DNA of 64,000 nucleotides, taken from Ustilago trichophora (taxonomy: Eukaryota; Basidiomycota; Ustilaginomycetes; Ustilaginales; Ustilaginaceae). Each line of letters starts with the position of its first letter. The stretch's first letter is position 1. Location: positions 186,001-250,000 of the forward strand of contig OOIN01000014.1 in NCBI GenBank assembly GCA_900323505.1. Reading direction: 5' to 3'. Made by a program: the position numbers and the translations under genes. The notes beneath the pieces were generated by a model that saw only the letters and a program-made list of their open reading frames with translations, did not search any database and had not been told where the DNA came from. Shown piece by piece: positions 13,249 to 27,178 of this stretch.

Positions 13249-13279
<31 letters not shown>
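13249..13279. repeat. TC dinucleotide microsatellite
   Basis: An uninterrupted run of about 15 TC units. TC/GA runs are common in this window and usually lie in presumed leaders or promoters, for example 20107-20170, 55359-55382 and 59946-59997. Confidence 0.9.
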
Positions 13280-13283
<4 letters not shown>

Positions 13284-14903
13284 TCGGCTGTCAAATGAAT
13301 ACATTTTTTTTTTGTAAAAGCGTATGATTCGGGGAGGTTGCAGCTCATGCTTGGTCCAGATGAACCTCTTGACAGGTAAATGTTAGGAGACGATCTTTGC
13401 GCATTTACAGCTAGCTGCACGCCATCGCTATTTGCTTCTACCGAGAAAGACTATACAGTATACGGAACCATGCATACTGTACCCAAGTATTAATATAGCG
13501 TCGTTGAAATGGATCATGTATGATCAATTCCTTGGCTTGGTTTGACACTAAAAAAAAGGCTCGATTTGGCCAAGCACGTTTTTGACACTTTGGGAAGCAC
13601 AACCGAACCGAAGCAAGCACGAGCACGAGCCCGAACTCGAGCTGGTCAAACACTGGTCGATCTCCTACACCAAACAAACTCGACTTTAGATCGTGATTCC
13701 AGGAGAAGAAGAGCAGCTGCAGCATCCCCGGACACCCGCCGCAAAGGCGCAGATCCAGTCACGGTATCGTTACAACTCAGATCGACATTTTGAGGGGAAT
13801 CGTTCCAACAGTTGCCTGTCGAGCGGGGGAGACGTAGAGAGAGAGAGAGAGGGAGGATAGACGTGGGCGGCCGAAATTCCAGTTGAATATCGAATTTGGG
13901 AGGCGAAACCACCGAAATCTTGAAAATCCAACACAGCCTTGCTTTGGAAAGAGAGATGATTTCAAAGCAAGAGTAGAGAGATCTCTCTCGAATCGATCTT
14001 CAAGCTGCTAGAAGCCGAGACAGTGGCAGAGGCAGAGACACAGAGACACACACACACGCGTGTGCTGCAAAAATCAATTTCACACCTTCTCGTTCGCGTT
14101 TGGCACATGCACATGCGCACACACACACAGACACTACTGGACACACGCACGCAGCACACGCACGCCTCTCTTTCTTTTTTAACGGCGGAAAATGGCACGC
14201 TACGCCATCACCTTTTCTTTTTCCCCCCTCGGCCACGACCTGCGTGTTCTGCTTTCATGCCTCCTCAAATCTCCAAAAAAAAAAAAAAAAAAGTTGAAAT
14301 TTTGAAATTTCAGTCTCTCCTTTTCTCAGCAGCGGGTTTGCCAACTCTAGCTCTCTCTGTGTCCTGACGCCCGTGCCACAAAAAAGTGACAGCATCGGAG
14401 CCAGCCGTCTGGCCAAAAAAAAAGAAAAAAAAAAAGAAAAAAAAAGACTCGAACCAGTGTCAAGCCATCCGTTTCCGAAGAAATCACGGAAGCTGCACGC
14501 ACTCTTGAGCTCTTTTTTTTGTTTTTGTTTTCGTTTTCGTTCTTGCTCGTGGCGCAGAGGTTCACTGCAGGACAGTGCTCGGCGCAAATCCACTTCGGTC
14601 CGCTCTCACAACCTTCGCTGCTCTTGTGGTGTCCGCTCGGTGATGCGCCGTCAGCCTTTTTTCTCTTTTCGACGCACTCTGGTCAAACCGCACATGATAC
14701 GCAAAAGTACAGTACAGAGAGTGTACAGTACTGCAGTGTTATTCCTGTCACATTCGATTGACGAGACCTCCTCTTCTCGTCACCACCACCACCACCATCA
14801 TCTCCTTTCGTCTCATCTCGAGCAACACTTTGCCGGTCACCCTCATCAAGCATCCTCTTGCGATTCATTGCAGCGCCCGCACGCTCTAAACTCTCACTTC
14901 AAC

Positions 14904-16136
14904 ATGTCCAAGGATCACACCGCACTCCCCATGCAGAGCCTCTCGATCGATGAGAAGGCCGGCCACGACCCCATCACTGGTCACCGTACCCCTTCCGTAG
15001 GCACTCCCGGTCACAGCGGTATGGGCGCACAGCCCACCAACGGTATCCTCCCCGGCGGCGGCTCCAAGCAGGACAAGAAGAAGATGCACCCCGCCGTCAT
15101 CATCGTTCTCTGGATCGCCCTCTCGAGTAGCGTCATCGTCTACAACAAGTAAGTGATCCATCGTCGCATCTTGCAAACTTGATGTACTGCCACAACCATC
15201 GCATTGCTGAGACAGAGCCACTCCTGCCTGGCTTGGTCATTTGTGCCACGTTTGCTGACCACGCTTTGCCACATTTTGCCCTCTTTTTCTTTCAACTTTT
15301 TTTCTGCTACCAGGTTTGTTCTCGACCCCAACCAGCTCAACTTCCCCTTCCCTGTCTTCCTTACCACCTTCCACATGGCTTTCGCCACGGTCGGTACCCG
15401 TCTCTTGGCCAGGTACACTCACCTCCTCGACGGTCTTGCCAACGTAGAGATGACCAATGAGCGATGGATCAAGAACATCCTCCCCATCGGTGCTCTTTTC
15501 TCGTGCTCCCTCATTTTCAGCAACATGGCCTACCTCACCCTCGGCGTCAGCTTTATCCAGATGCTCAAGGCTTTCACCCCTGTTGCCGTTCTCCTCATCT
15601 CGTTCGCTTTCGGCCTCAAGCAGCTCTCGGGTACCCTTACCATGATTGTCGGTTGCATCTCCTTTGGTGTGGCGCTCGCGTCTTACGGTCAGGGCGACTT
15701 TGCCATGTCGGGCTTCATCTGCCAGGTCCTTGCCATCGCCTTTGAGTCGTCGCGTCTCGTCATGATCCAGGTTCTCCTTCAGGGCCTCAAGATGGACCCT
15801 CTGGTCTCTCTCTACTACTTTGCCCCCGTCTGCGCTGCCATCAACGCCTTGGTCCTCCCCTTCACCGAGGGCCTCGTCCCCTTCTTCCAGATCTCCAACC
15901 TCGGCCCCTTTGTCCTTTTCTCCAACGCCGGTGTTGCTTTCGGTCTCAACATTGCGGCCGTTTTCCTTATCGGCGCCGCTAGCTCTTTGACCCTCACCCT
16001 TGCTGGTGTCATCAAGGACATCCTCCTCATCCTTGGCTCCATGCTTCTCCTCGGTGACACCGTTACCGGCCTCCAGTTCTTTGGTTACGGTATCGCTCTT
16101 GCCGGTCTCGTTGCCTTCAAGACCCACAAGGGCTAA
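14904..16136 (+). CDS. TPT/DMT-family transporter (nucleotide-sugar or triose-phosphate type)
   Basis: Membrane transporter of the TPT (DUF250) branch of the drug/metabolite transporter superfamily. Exons 14904-15148 and 15314-16136 flank an intron 15149-15313 (GTAAGT...CCAG); the join gives 355 residues. About 80 hydrophilic N-terminal residues precede roughly ten hydrophobic segments: VIIVLWIALSSSVIVYNK, FPVFLTTFHMAFATVGTRLL, ILPIGALFSCSLIFSNMAYL, SFIQMLKAFTPVAVLLISFA and so on, ending GYGIALAGLVAFKTHKG. The pairs FSNMAYL...SFIQMLKAFTPV and SLTLTLAGVIKDILLI are characteristic of this family. Fungal relatives are mostly Golgi or ER membrane proteins exchanging phosphorylated or nucleotide sugars, but the substrate cannot be read from sequence. 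There is no C-terminal KDEL-type signal. Strong codon bias suggests good expression. Confidence 0.9.
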
Positions 16137-16901
16137 ACGCAGTGACGGCCACAACGCAGTCGCAAATACCCCTTTCCGCGCGCGCTACTTTGCAGCTCGC
16201 TTTTCTCTATCAAATCGGACGCTTTTCATCTTTTTTCCCTCTAGATGCCATTTCCATCATGCCCTCCTCACGCTCTTTAACTCTTCCACGAATCCTTTCC
16301 CAGGGTGTGTTGCAATTTCTACTCGATCGATCTTCCAGGTTCTCCCCCTCCTCTTGCCCGCTTTTGCCGACTCAACACAGCCTGATTCAGGTTGCGTGTC
16401 GGTCGCTTAAGACCGGTCATTTCATGTATTCCCCCCGTCTCCGGATAGACTGTCTTTCTCTCTCTCGCGCTCTGCTGTACTTGTTTAAATTCAACGCTTC
16501 TATGGTCTACTTCTAATGCTGCATTTCCTGTGACATCCTTTGTGGTTGCAGCTCGTGCTTGCCTTGAGCTTTGAAGCCGAAATAGAGAGCTTAGTAAGAC
16601 CAGTCGGTGCTCAAGTGACGCTGTCGAGAAGACATGGTAGAATTCATTCAAATGTGGCGGCACGTGCCGTAGGGAGCGGCTGCAATTTACGCGTCGAACA
16701 AAAAAACAAAAAAAAGAAAAGAGAGTGGCAATGCAGAGAGAAGCGAGAAGGGTAGTGAACCCTGAATTCCGACTTTTGCTCTCTGCGCCAACCAACCAAC
16801 ACCTCCTTGGAAAAGAGCGCAAAGGTCTTTCTTTGGCAACGATCATCAAGCTGCACTAGCTTGAAATCCTCAAAAAAGAAAACATTTGGCATGTTGCTAT
16901 C
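16137..16901. other. Intergenic region, transporter to CHL1
   Basis: About 765 bases in tandem orientation: the transporter 3' UTR (pyrimidine-rich to about 16500), then the putative CHL1 promoter with an A-rich run at about 16699-16720. No gene is seen. Confidence 0.5.
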
Positions 16902-19819
16902 ATGACTAATCGACATGAGGCGCTTAAGCTTCCCACCCCCGGAACTGGCATCACCGACGCAGAACTCGCTTCTCGCGAGTACGAGTTTCCTTATCCACAG
17001 GCCTATTCGATCCAGCTCGATCTGATGCGACAGGTGTTTTCTACAATTGAAGAGGGGAAAGTGGGACTGTTTGAGAGTCCGACGGGTACGGGCAAGTCTC
17101 TTTCGCTCATCTGTGCTGCTTTCACTTGGCTCCGGCAGAATGCGCAACGGCATGCCCAAGGCAGCAGTGATGACCCATTCGGCACATCGAAGCAAGCAGA
17201 ACCTGACTGGGTCGTTCAGCACGAACAGGAGCGCAAGCGCAAACAGCAAGAATCGTACGAGCTTGAGCTGAAAGATCGAATTGCTGCTGCACGAGCCAAG
17301 CAAGCTGCCCTAAAAAGAAACCATAGAGACGGACTCTTGGACGCCGAGCAACGAGCATCCAAGAGACATCGGAGTTCAGCGCGCGAAGACAACGATTCAG
17401 ACTCGGACGATGACCTTCTTATCGACGAAAGCGAAGGTTCAAAACACGCACAAGCTCTACGTATGGCAACCTACACCAAACTCGCCCTTTCCGAGCATTC
17501 CACCAAGCCAAACTCGACAAACCTCTCGCCAGCAGTACTCGCCCTCATGCACCAATACGAACAAACGCACAACCCTCTCACAAGTCAAGACGACCAAGAT
17601 GAACCAGAAACACTGCCCCGTATCATCTATGCCAGTCGAACTCATTCGCAGCTCTCGCAATTTGTCGCCGAGCTCAAGAAAACGTCGTTTGGACAGGTTG
17701 ACGTGTTGGATGTCGACAAGCTTCCCGTCCGGACGATAGGGTTGGGAAGTCGTAGACAGATGTGTATCAACGAAGACGTACAACGTCTTGGCAAGACCCG
17801 AGGTGCAGAAGCGATGAATGAGCGATGTTTGGAGTTGATCAAGGGGAAAGGGAAGAAGGAGGGAAAGAGCAAGTGCCCTTCACTGCCTACGTTTGATCAG
17901 GCGGGGAGAGCACAGATTCTTGAATTTCGCGATGCAGCCATGGCCCAAGTTGGCGACATTGAAGATCTCGTTCAGCTAGGAAAATCTACAAAGACATGTC
18001 CCTACTTTGCCGCCCGTAGTAGCGCGAAACAAGCTGAACTCGTCACTCTCCCCTACAACCTCTTGCTCCAAAAAGATGCCCGCAATGCACTCGGTATCAG
18101 CCTGGAAGGATGCGTCATCCTGATCGACGAAGCGCACAACTTGATTGATACGATTTTGTCCACTCACTCGGTAACAGTCGATTCGCGACAGATCGCCCAG
18201 GCGTCGAAACAGATTGATACGTATCTCGACAGGTTTGCACTGAGGTTGAAAGGTTCCAACGAACAGAATTTGCGGAAGGTGCGGAAGGTGCTTTCGAGTT
18301 TGTCGGCTTTCTTTGCCAAACATGCCGAGGCAAGGGGGAAGGAGAAGGGAGAGAGCGAGGTGATCATGTCGGCGGCGGATCTGGTGAGAGGGATGAGTGG
18401 GAATTTGGATCAGGTCAATTTGGTGACGCTCGAGACGTGGTTGAAGGAGACGCAGATTGCGAGAAAGATTAGTGGATATGCGGATAAGCAGAGCAAGAAG
18501 GAAGCAGAGAAGATGGACGCAGCAGTGACGGTGAAGCGCAACGCTAGCCAAAATAACGGCAAAGGTCGATCTTCGATAAAGACCGCCACCAGCAAAACTA
18601 GCAGCGTCGAACCCATCCCATCTACGAACCAAGGCGCCATCTCGAGCATGCATGCCATCGAATCGTTCATCCTCTCCCTCGCAAATCGTTCCGAAGACGG
18701 CCGCGTCGTCCTTACCACCACCTCTGACCCCACCAACACCAACTCACCCATCATCCGCGCCAAATACCAACTCCTCAACCCTTCCCACGTCTTTAAATCG
18801 CTCGTTGACGAAGCGCGTTCCGTCATCCTAGCCGGAGGCACCATGGAACCTATCTCAGATTTTCGCCAGCAACTGCTGCCCTTTCTACCACCAGATCGCT
18901 TGACCACCTTTTCTTGTGGTCACGTTATCCCTCCAACCAACCTTCTCGTCTCTGTTCTGTCCGCCAGCCCAAAAGGTTTGCCGTTCGAGTTCAAGTTCGA
19001 CTCGCGTGACAATGTTGAGCTGCTCGACGAGCTCGGACGGACTCTGGTGAATCTGGGCAATATCGTCCCCAAGGGTCTGGTGGTTTTCGTGCCTTCATAT
19101 GCGTTCTTGGACAGAGTCATGGCAAGGTGGAAGGATAAGGCCTCGGGAGAGGTGCTGCAGAGGTTAGGTGTAAAAAAGAAGATCTTTATGGAGCCGAAAA
19201 CGACTATGGAGGTGGAAAGGGTTCTGGCAGAGTACACTGCCGCGATTCGGGGTAATGAAGGAAAATCGGGTGGTGCGATTATGTTCGCCGTAGTAGGAGC
19301 AAAGCTTTCGGAAGGTATCAATTTCTCAGATGACCTAGCGAGAGGGGTCGTAATGGTAGGTATGCCATTTGCAAACATGCATAGCCCCGAGCTGGCAGAG
19401 CGGATGAAGTATGTCCGTGAACTTGCAAAGCAAGACCCATCCACCGCAGCGTCTACACAGAAAGCTACTGATCCAGTAAGTCCCCTTTGCTCTCCACCGA
19501 TCTTGATCATCCTTGAAACATCGCTGAAAAAATCACCTCTCTCTCTCTCTCTTCCTCCCCCTTTTTTTGGTTGTTTGTGCTGCAAAAGGGCCACGAACTA
19601 TACACCAATCTATGCATGAAAGCTGTCAACCAATCCATTGGACGCGCAGTACGCCATCAGAATGACTATGCGGCTCTAATCCTCCTCGACCGTCGCTATG
19701 CACGCCCCGAGATTCGTCAACGTTTACCCGGATGGATCCGCAATCAAGTCACCGTAGCCGATCGCTTTGGGAGCATGATCCAGCAGACAGCGGCTTTCTT
19801 CAAGCATCGCAAGGATTGA
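16902..19819 (+). CDS. chl1: Chl1/DDX11-type iron-sulfur DNA helicase
   Basis: Superfamily 2 XPD-like 5'-3' DNA helicase of the Chl1/DDX11 group, which supports sister-chromatid cohesion and replication-fork stability. Exon 1 is 16902-19475, the intron 19476-19588 (GTAAGT...AAAAG), exon 2 19589-19819; total 934 residues. Motifs in order: Q-motif-like [14 protein letters not shown]; Walker A SPTGTGKS at ~59-66; a long Lys/Arg-rich insertion with KR-rich acidic tracts; [15 protein letters not shown] (motif Ia); four cysteines of the Fe-S domain (MCINED ~288, RCLEL ~308, KCPSLP ~324, TCPYFA ~366); DEAH box [10 protein letters not shown] at ~408; [30 protein letters not shown]; and, in exon 2, the arginine-finger motif [14 protein letters not shown]. 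The short second exon is essential because it carries motif VI. Chl1 is preferred over FANCJ/Rtel1 on overall length and the [20 protein letters not shown] pattern. Confidence 0.92.
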
Positions 19820-20110
19820 AGAACTTCTCCCCACAATTCCTACACTAGATCACCACATCGATGTACATTATACAATGCCAAAAGCTTAAGCAGATACTGT
19901 ACAGTACTGTACATGGCGAACTACTCGTTCCGCCTCGTGCTTTTCGGCGAGCGCGAATCATAAGAATGTCAGATCGACAAAATATAACAAAGAGGAGGAC
20001 TTCGCACGCGAAAAATTGTATCAATTTTGCCGTGAAATTCGCCAGAGAAAAGCCGTTGTCACCGACGTTCGACTTTGACCCCAAAGCCGATAAATTTTCG
20101 GCTGCCGCGC

Positions 20111-20159
<49 letters not shown>

Positions 20160-20444
20160 GAGAGAAAGAAAAGTGTGCGTCATGCGTGTGTATGTGTTCT
20201 TGTTTCGGACGACGATTGGATTCCTCGTCATGAGGACGCGGTTGACCGTCAAATCCGACATTACTGACCGTGACAGGTGGGGACCCCGCACACGCCTCAA
20301 CACACACACACACTCTCTCTCTCTGCGCTCTGTCTGGGGAAGGGTTCATAATAGCTTCTTTCTTTTCTTTTCCTTCCACACAACATCATTCAAACCACAA
20401 CTTCTTGCCAAGGTCGTCAGAAACAAACAAATACACAAGGCAAG
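19820..20444. promoter_or_regulatory. Intergenic region upstream of BCKDH-E2
   Basis: About 625 bases between tandem genes. It contains TACTGTACAGTACTGTACA at 19895-19913 and a GA-rich microsatellite at 20107-20170. A CA run at about 20302-20314 is followed by a TC run. No gene is supported. Confidence 0.5.
20107..20170. repeat. GA-rich microsatellite
   Basis: An imperfect GA/GAAA repeat of about 64 bases, some 270 bases upstream of the BCKDH-E2 start. Confidence 0.8.
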
Positions 20445-22019
20445 ATGATCGCGAGAACAGCTTTGCGTCGGAGCCTCAAGCTTGCCAGCACCGGCACGAG
20501 TCGTATTCCCACCAAGCATCTCGTGCTGAAAAGGACCTATGTCCAATCGTCGTCTTGGTCATGTTCGATTCCTATTGTTATGGGAGGAAGCAATTCGACC
20601 ATGTTGCGAAGTTTTGCAACCACCCCACGTCGATTGGCGACCGAGATCAAACCGTACCTGCTGGCCGATGTCGGAGAGGGAATTACCGAATGCGAGATCA
20701 TCAAGTGGTTCGTTCAACCGGGTGCGGTGGTGCAAGAATTTGATCCGATCTGCGAGGTACAGAGCGACAAGGCTAGTGTCGAGATTACTTCGAGATACGC
20801 TGGAAAGATCAAGAGGCTGATGCATAAGGAAGGAGATGTGGCCAAAGTGGGGCATGCGTTGTGTGAGATTGAGATGGAAAGCGATGGATCGGGTGGGGCC
20901 GCAGAGCAAGCAAAGGCGGAGACTGAGGAGGAGAAAGTGGAGATCACGGGAGTGTCAAAGAAGTCCGAGTTCAAGGCGATCGATATGGAGGGCTTTGTTT
21001 CCGCAGAGAACAAGCATTCGAATGGTGGAGGTAGTAGTCATACTGCAGGTACTGGTAGGGATGTTTTGGCTACACCGGCAGTAAGGAGAGTGTCGAGGGA
21101 ACACAGTGTCGATCTCTCCCAAGTTCGTGGTACAGGTCGTGACGGTAGGATCACCAAAGAAGACGTCCTTAACCACATTCAAAACGGCAACACCCAATCT
21201 TCCTCTTCCTCTTCAACCACCACCTCCTCGTCTCCTACCCCCGCCCCCGCAGCTGGGAGCACTGAAACCATCGACCTGACCCCGGTCCAACGCGCCATGT
21301 TCAAAGCCATGACTGCCACCCTCACCACCCCTCATTTCGCGTATTCCGACGAGATTGACGTGACTGATCTCGACAACGTTCGCAAGCTTCTCTCATCCTC
21401 GATTCCTCCTCGCTACACTTCAGCCGGAGATGCTTCCTTCACCAAACTCACGCTTCTACCACTTTTGATCAAAGCCATGTCGCTTGCACTACACGATCAT
21501 CCCATGTTTAGATCAACACTCAACAGCGAGCAGAAGCTAATTCGTCGTTCATCGCACGATATCTCGATCGCTCTTAGTTCCAAAGTTGGCCTCTTGACAC
21601 CGTGTATCTCGGATGTACAGTCGAAATCGATCTACGATCTATCCGGTGCCATTACTAGGCTGCAAACCGTAGCAGCATCTTCAAAAGGTCTTTCAATCGC
21701 AGATTTAACACAAACGGGAACAATCACTCTCAGCAACATAGGCGCTGTAGGTGGTGGAACTTACACCCATCCTCTTTTACCCCCTACAGGCCAATTGGCA
21801 ATAGGCGCTCTAGGAAGATCGAGAATCTTACCCAGATTCGCTTCCGAAATTCCAAGCCTGAACATCGATAACAAACACACTATCGTAAGAAGACAAATCA
21901 TGCCCGTCTCCTTCACTGCAGATCATAGAGTCGTAGAAGGCGCACATCTTGCAAAACTCGTAAACTCTTGGAAGGCCCTAGTCGAAAATCCTACCCAATG
22001 GTTAGGCCTTTTGACTTGA
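20445..22019 (+). CDS. Branched-chain alpha-ketoacid dehydrogenase E2 (dihydrolipoyl transacylase)
   Basis: Mitochondrial core enzyme that moves the branched-chain acyl group from E1 to coenzyme A during Leu/Ile/Val breakdown. Single exon, 524 residues. An Arg/Ser-rich presequence (MIARTALRRSLKLASTGTSR) is followed by a lipoyl domain at ~67-145: LADVGEGITECEIIKWFVQPG with the lipoylated lysine in VQSDKASVEI at ~108. The peripheral-subunit-binding domain is at ~200-245 (LATPAVRRVSREHSVDLSQVRGTGRDGRITKEDV). A Ser/Thr/Pro linker leads to the catalytic domain at ~275-524, with FSYSDEID-like HFAYSDEIDVTDLD and the active-site region SFTADHRVVEGAHLAKLVNSW. The family motif HxxxDG reads HRVVEG here, Asp replaced by Glu. 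The BCKDH type is favoured over the pyruvate and oxoglutarate E2s by the LADVGEGI and ECEIIKWFV wording. The start is the first ATG giving a presequence. Confidence 0.93.
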   Translation: MIARTALRRSLKLASTGTSRIPTKHLVLKRTYVQSSSWSCSIPIVMGGSNSTMLRSFATTPRRLATEIKPYLLADVGEGITECEIIKWFVQPGAVVQEFDPICEVQSDKASVEITSRYAGKIKRLMHKEGDVAKVGHALCEIEMESDGSGGAAEQAKAETEEEKVEITGVSKKSEFKAIDMEGFVSAENKHSNGGGSSHTAGTGRDVLATPAVRRVSREHSVDLSQVRGTGRDGRITKEDVLNHIQNGNTQSSSSSSTTTSSSPTPAPAAGSTETIDLTPVQRAMFKAMTATLTTPHFAYSDEIDVTDLDNVRKLLSSSIPPRYTSAGDASFTKLTLLPLLIKAMSLALHDHPMFRSTLNSEQKLIRRSSHDISIALSSKVGLLTPCISDVQSKSIYDLSGAITRLQTVAASSKGLSIADLTQTGTITLSNIGAVGGGTYTHPLLPPTGQLAIGALGRSRILPRFASEIPSLNIDNKHTIVRRQIMPVSFTADHRVVEGAHLAKLVNSWKALVENPTQWLGLLT

Positions 22020-22364
22020 ACTCACGCATCTACTCTTCCTTTTCTTTCAACAAACATCTCTTGAACAATGTTGTTGAATTTTATCACTTCATATTGTTAT
22101 CCTGTCCAAATTAACTCTTGTCAAAGTCCTAAGAAAAAAAGGCTTCAATCTTGCCCAACTTTTCCGACTTCTTTCAATCATGCACAATTAGCAAGAGTCT
22201 GAACCACTTTCTCGATACAAACGTTATGTTTGTGCGTTTGGTTTGGTTAAGGGGTCTGGGTTTGACTTGCTTGAATTAAGCGGCAGAGCGTTCATGATTT
22301 ACAAAAAAAAAAAAGGGAAGGGCAATGTCTTCGAGACACATTCAGATGCGCGGGCGAACAAACA
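22020..22364. other. Convergent intergenic region, BCKDH-E2 and GFA1
   Basis: 345 AT-richer bases between convergent genes holding both 3' UTRs, with an A run near 22302-22314. No gene is seen. Confidence 0.55.
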
Positions 22365-24579
<2,215 letters not shown>

Positions 24580-26663
24580 GTTTGCGACTTGTATCTATGA
24601 ATAGGACCGATGCTCAGCAACGGTGTGAAAGAGAGGATCAACGGAAACGAAATGAAGGAAATCGAGGAATGTAGCTGCGTCTCTAGATTGTATAAAGCAA
24701 TAGGACAGCGAGCCAAAAGAAGGTTGAGCAACGAACGCGGTTGGTAGGAGGGAAAAGAAGGCGGACGATGATGGAGGCAAGAGGAGTAAAAGAGAGAGAC
24801 GACGATGTCGAGGAGACCAAAGTCAACAATACGGAGAGTTTAAACGAGAAAGCGATTGGCAAGGCAACGCTGCGCATTCAAGCCAAATAGCAAAGATCAA
24901 AGCAGAAAGCAGAGAGGCAGTCGGCGGCGGCGGCGGCAGCTGTGCTGTGTTGGTCTGCTGCGAATGAGCGCCGAATGTGACACTCTCTGCGACAAAGGGG
25001 GCGCGCGTGTGTGTGTGTGTTGGCAACTCGCCAAAAAAGGGGCTCGAGCCAATTCAAGATTTGCCACGGACGAGCGAATTCGTGCAGTCAAGCCGCCGAC
25101 CAAGTTGAACAAACCAACGCAACACATCACTTTTTCTCGTCGTCTTGGCCTTGAGAATTTCCAAAATAACTATCCCAAGTCCGAACACGCAAAACAGGGG
25201 CTCACCAGCCCACACTGACGGTGTTGACGATTCCAACATCGACCAAACACGGCTCATTTGCCCTTTTTTCCATCTCTTCAACAGAAAACAGACCGCGTCT
25301 CGGTCGAGACCGCAGATCATACCGTACACATACAGTCCACACACACTTTCTCTTTTGCAAGATCAACACGGCACATTGAGCGTGGCCAGTGTTGCTGTGC
25401 CATTACAGCATCGATCGATATCCTCTGAAAAATCAAAAGAAAAAACAGAATGCAAGAATCGTACCTCCCTCTTTTTCTCCGGAGTTGCTCGCTCAAACAT
25501 TACCTACCCACTACAGCATGCTTCTGCACCATCGCGTACAACTTGGCTAACTCTCCGTGGTCGACTCGGCTTGAATGATAGGATACTTAGCATTCACACT
25601 CGCTTGTTCCTAGTTGGAAGCATCGTCACATACAAATTTGTTCATTGTCTTTTTACAATAGTCTTCATGTTGCAGTGTGATTTCAAGACGTCGACTTGGT
25701 AAAAAGGTTTGTTTTGTCTTGCTTGGCGGCTGCGAGTTGTTGGGTTTGAATTTTCATTACCAGGCTGCCTTGCCCTGCGCCGATCGACTCCTGACCCTTG
25801 GAATTCCGATTCCAGGCTGTGCCTGCAATGCGTGTCGCCGCACAAATCTAATCTCTTTCTCCCTCTCTCTTCCTATTGTATCTTTGAGGCACCGGACTTG
25901 GATGGTCAATACAGCAAGGTCTTGTTAAGCGCCACTTTCGACAATCGACTCACTCTAAGTTCGGCAGCTCCGACAAAGAATAGTACAACATGCCGAGCGG
26001 CTAACAATCTCATCTTCTCTTCGAACACGGGTCAGGGCAACGCAGAAGGTATCGCGTAACCACTGTATGTGTGGCTGGGAAGAGAAGAAGAGACAAAGAC
26101 AGCTTTCAAGCGAATTCATTCAACAGCGTCGATCATCATCTGGCGATCCTCTTCTGCCACGTTCTTGGTTGAGTTGTATCAAACGAGCAGAGCAGTTGCT
26201 ACCGTACCAAGTCAAATGATGGCGCATTGCAAGTCGAGGCGAATGCTCATGCATCTGGCGATTCACCTCATGTCAAACCAAACCAAATCGAAATCCGTCA
26301 ACATATGCCCGTGTTCGCTCGCTTCCCTGAGAATCGTCGAATCCGCTGACCTTGAATCCTTATTTTTTTATTTCATTTTTTCTTTTCAAGCGAAAAATGC
26401 TCAGTCCAAATGCCAAGAGAGACGGTGAGTTAGTAGATTCGACAGCAGTCATCTTGATTTCACAGATGGTAAGCACGAAGCGGAACTGCTTCATTCATGT
26501 CTCTCAACATGACAGCTTTGCTGCAGCAAACCTTGACCGGCGATTGAGATTCGGACAATCGAATGAAAAAGAGTAAGGCAAGCTATGCTCAGCCCGATGT
26601 TCAGTATCGGGGCTTGACCTTGAATCGGCAGATCGAGTTTGTGACGCAGGGTTTGGTGTGGAG

Positions 26664-26705
26664 GCTTTTTACGCTTTCTACGCTTTTTACGCTTTTTGCT
26701 ACGCC
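26664..26705. repeat. Tandem ACGCTTTnT repeat in the brh2 upstream region
   Basis: A cluster of about four imperfect 10-base units of the type ACGCTTTTT/CTA, about 480 bases upstream of the brh2 start. It may be a short tandem repeat or a regulatory array; nothing in the sequence decides. Confidence 0.6.
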
Positions 26706-27056
26706 AAAGCCCAAAGACGTGTCGTGAGCGTGAGTGTGTGTGTGACTTTCCTTCAAAGCTTCGCGAAGGCCAGGCGAGAGGTGTCGAGAGGCGTCGAAAG
26801 TGTTGGACTCTCTCGACTGTAGCCTAAAGCTGGATTTTGGACGTGATGAGCCAATTGACACACACACACACACACACTTCTTTCCAACTGTAACCAACTT
26901 TATCTGTCCCCATCTTTCCCACAGCATCATAGGTTCCTTCCGATGGCCTCATTCAACACACACAGGCTCTGAAGCCTCTCTGACGTGGCATCTCATCTCA
27001 AATGCACAGCATCAGCTGATGGAACCGTTCGCAACATCCGACGACAGCTCGACAGA

Positions 27057-27095
27057 ATGACCGACTCAGCAGCAGCTACTTGGTCGCTATCTTAA
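27057..27095 (+). promoter_or_regulatory. Possible upstream ORF before brh2
   Basis: An ATG at 27057 opens 12 codons (beginning Met-Thr-Asp-Ser) and stops at 27095, 83 bases before the main start at 27179. It could lower translation of the repair protein if included in the mRNA. Confidence 0.35.
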
Positions 27096-27178
27096 TCTTT
27101 CGCCACCCTTTCTGAAAGACCATATTTATCGCATCCTATCGGTCTATCAGCGCAATCTAGGATACATCTCACCCAACG

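Larger units (their letters stand above)
12222..14903. promoter_or_regulatory. Long intergenic region with microsatellites and TACAGTAC tract
   Basis: About 2.7 kb without a supportable gene, upstream of the transporter. It holds a 30-base TACAGTAC/GTACTGTA tract at 13165-13194, a TC microsatellite at 13249-13279, AC/CA-rich runs at about 14040-14165, A-rich runs at about 14276-14292 and 14415-14445, more TACAGTAC motifs near 14706-14732, and an ACC/ACT run at about 14780-14800. Open frames in this stretch are low-complexity and shift with the repeats. Confidence 0.5.
24580..27178. promoter_or_regulatory. Divergent intergenic region, gfa1 and brh2
   Basis: About 2.6 kb between the divergent gfa1 (-) and brh2 (+) genes. 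It holds a GT run at about 25007-25020, a tandem ACGCTTT repeat at 26671-26705, a CA run at about 26860-26877 and an upstream ORF at 27057-27095. Other open stretches lack domains, good starts or splice support. I see no tRNA and no convincing gene. Confidence 0.5.

Noticed and set aside
14441..14475. GACTCGAACC resembling a tRNA T-arm complement
   Set aside because: No matching acceptor stem, anticodon arm or D-arm could be drawn around it.
15237..16154. 305-codon open frame antisense to the transporter
   Set aside because: Charged low-complexity translation opposite a hydrophobic protein; the sense strand has a clear family match.
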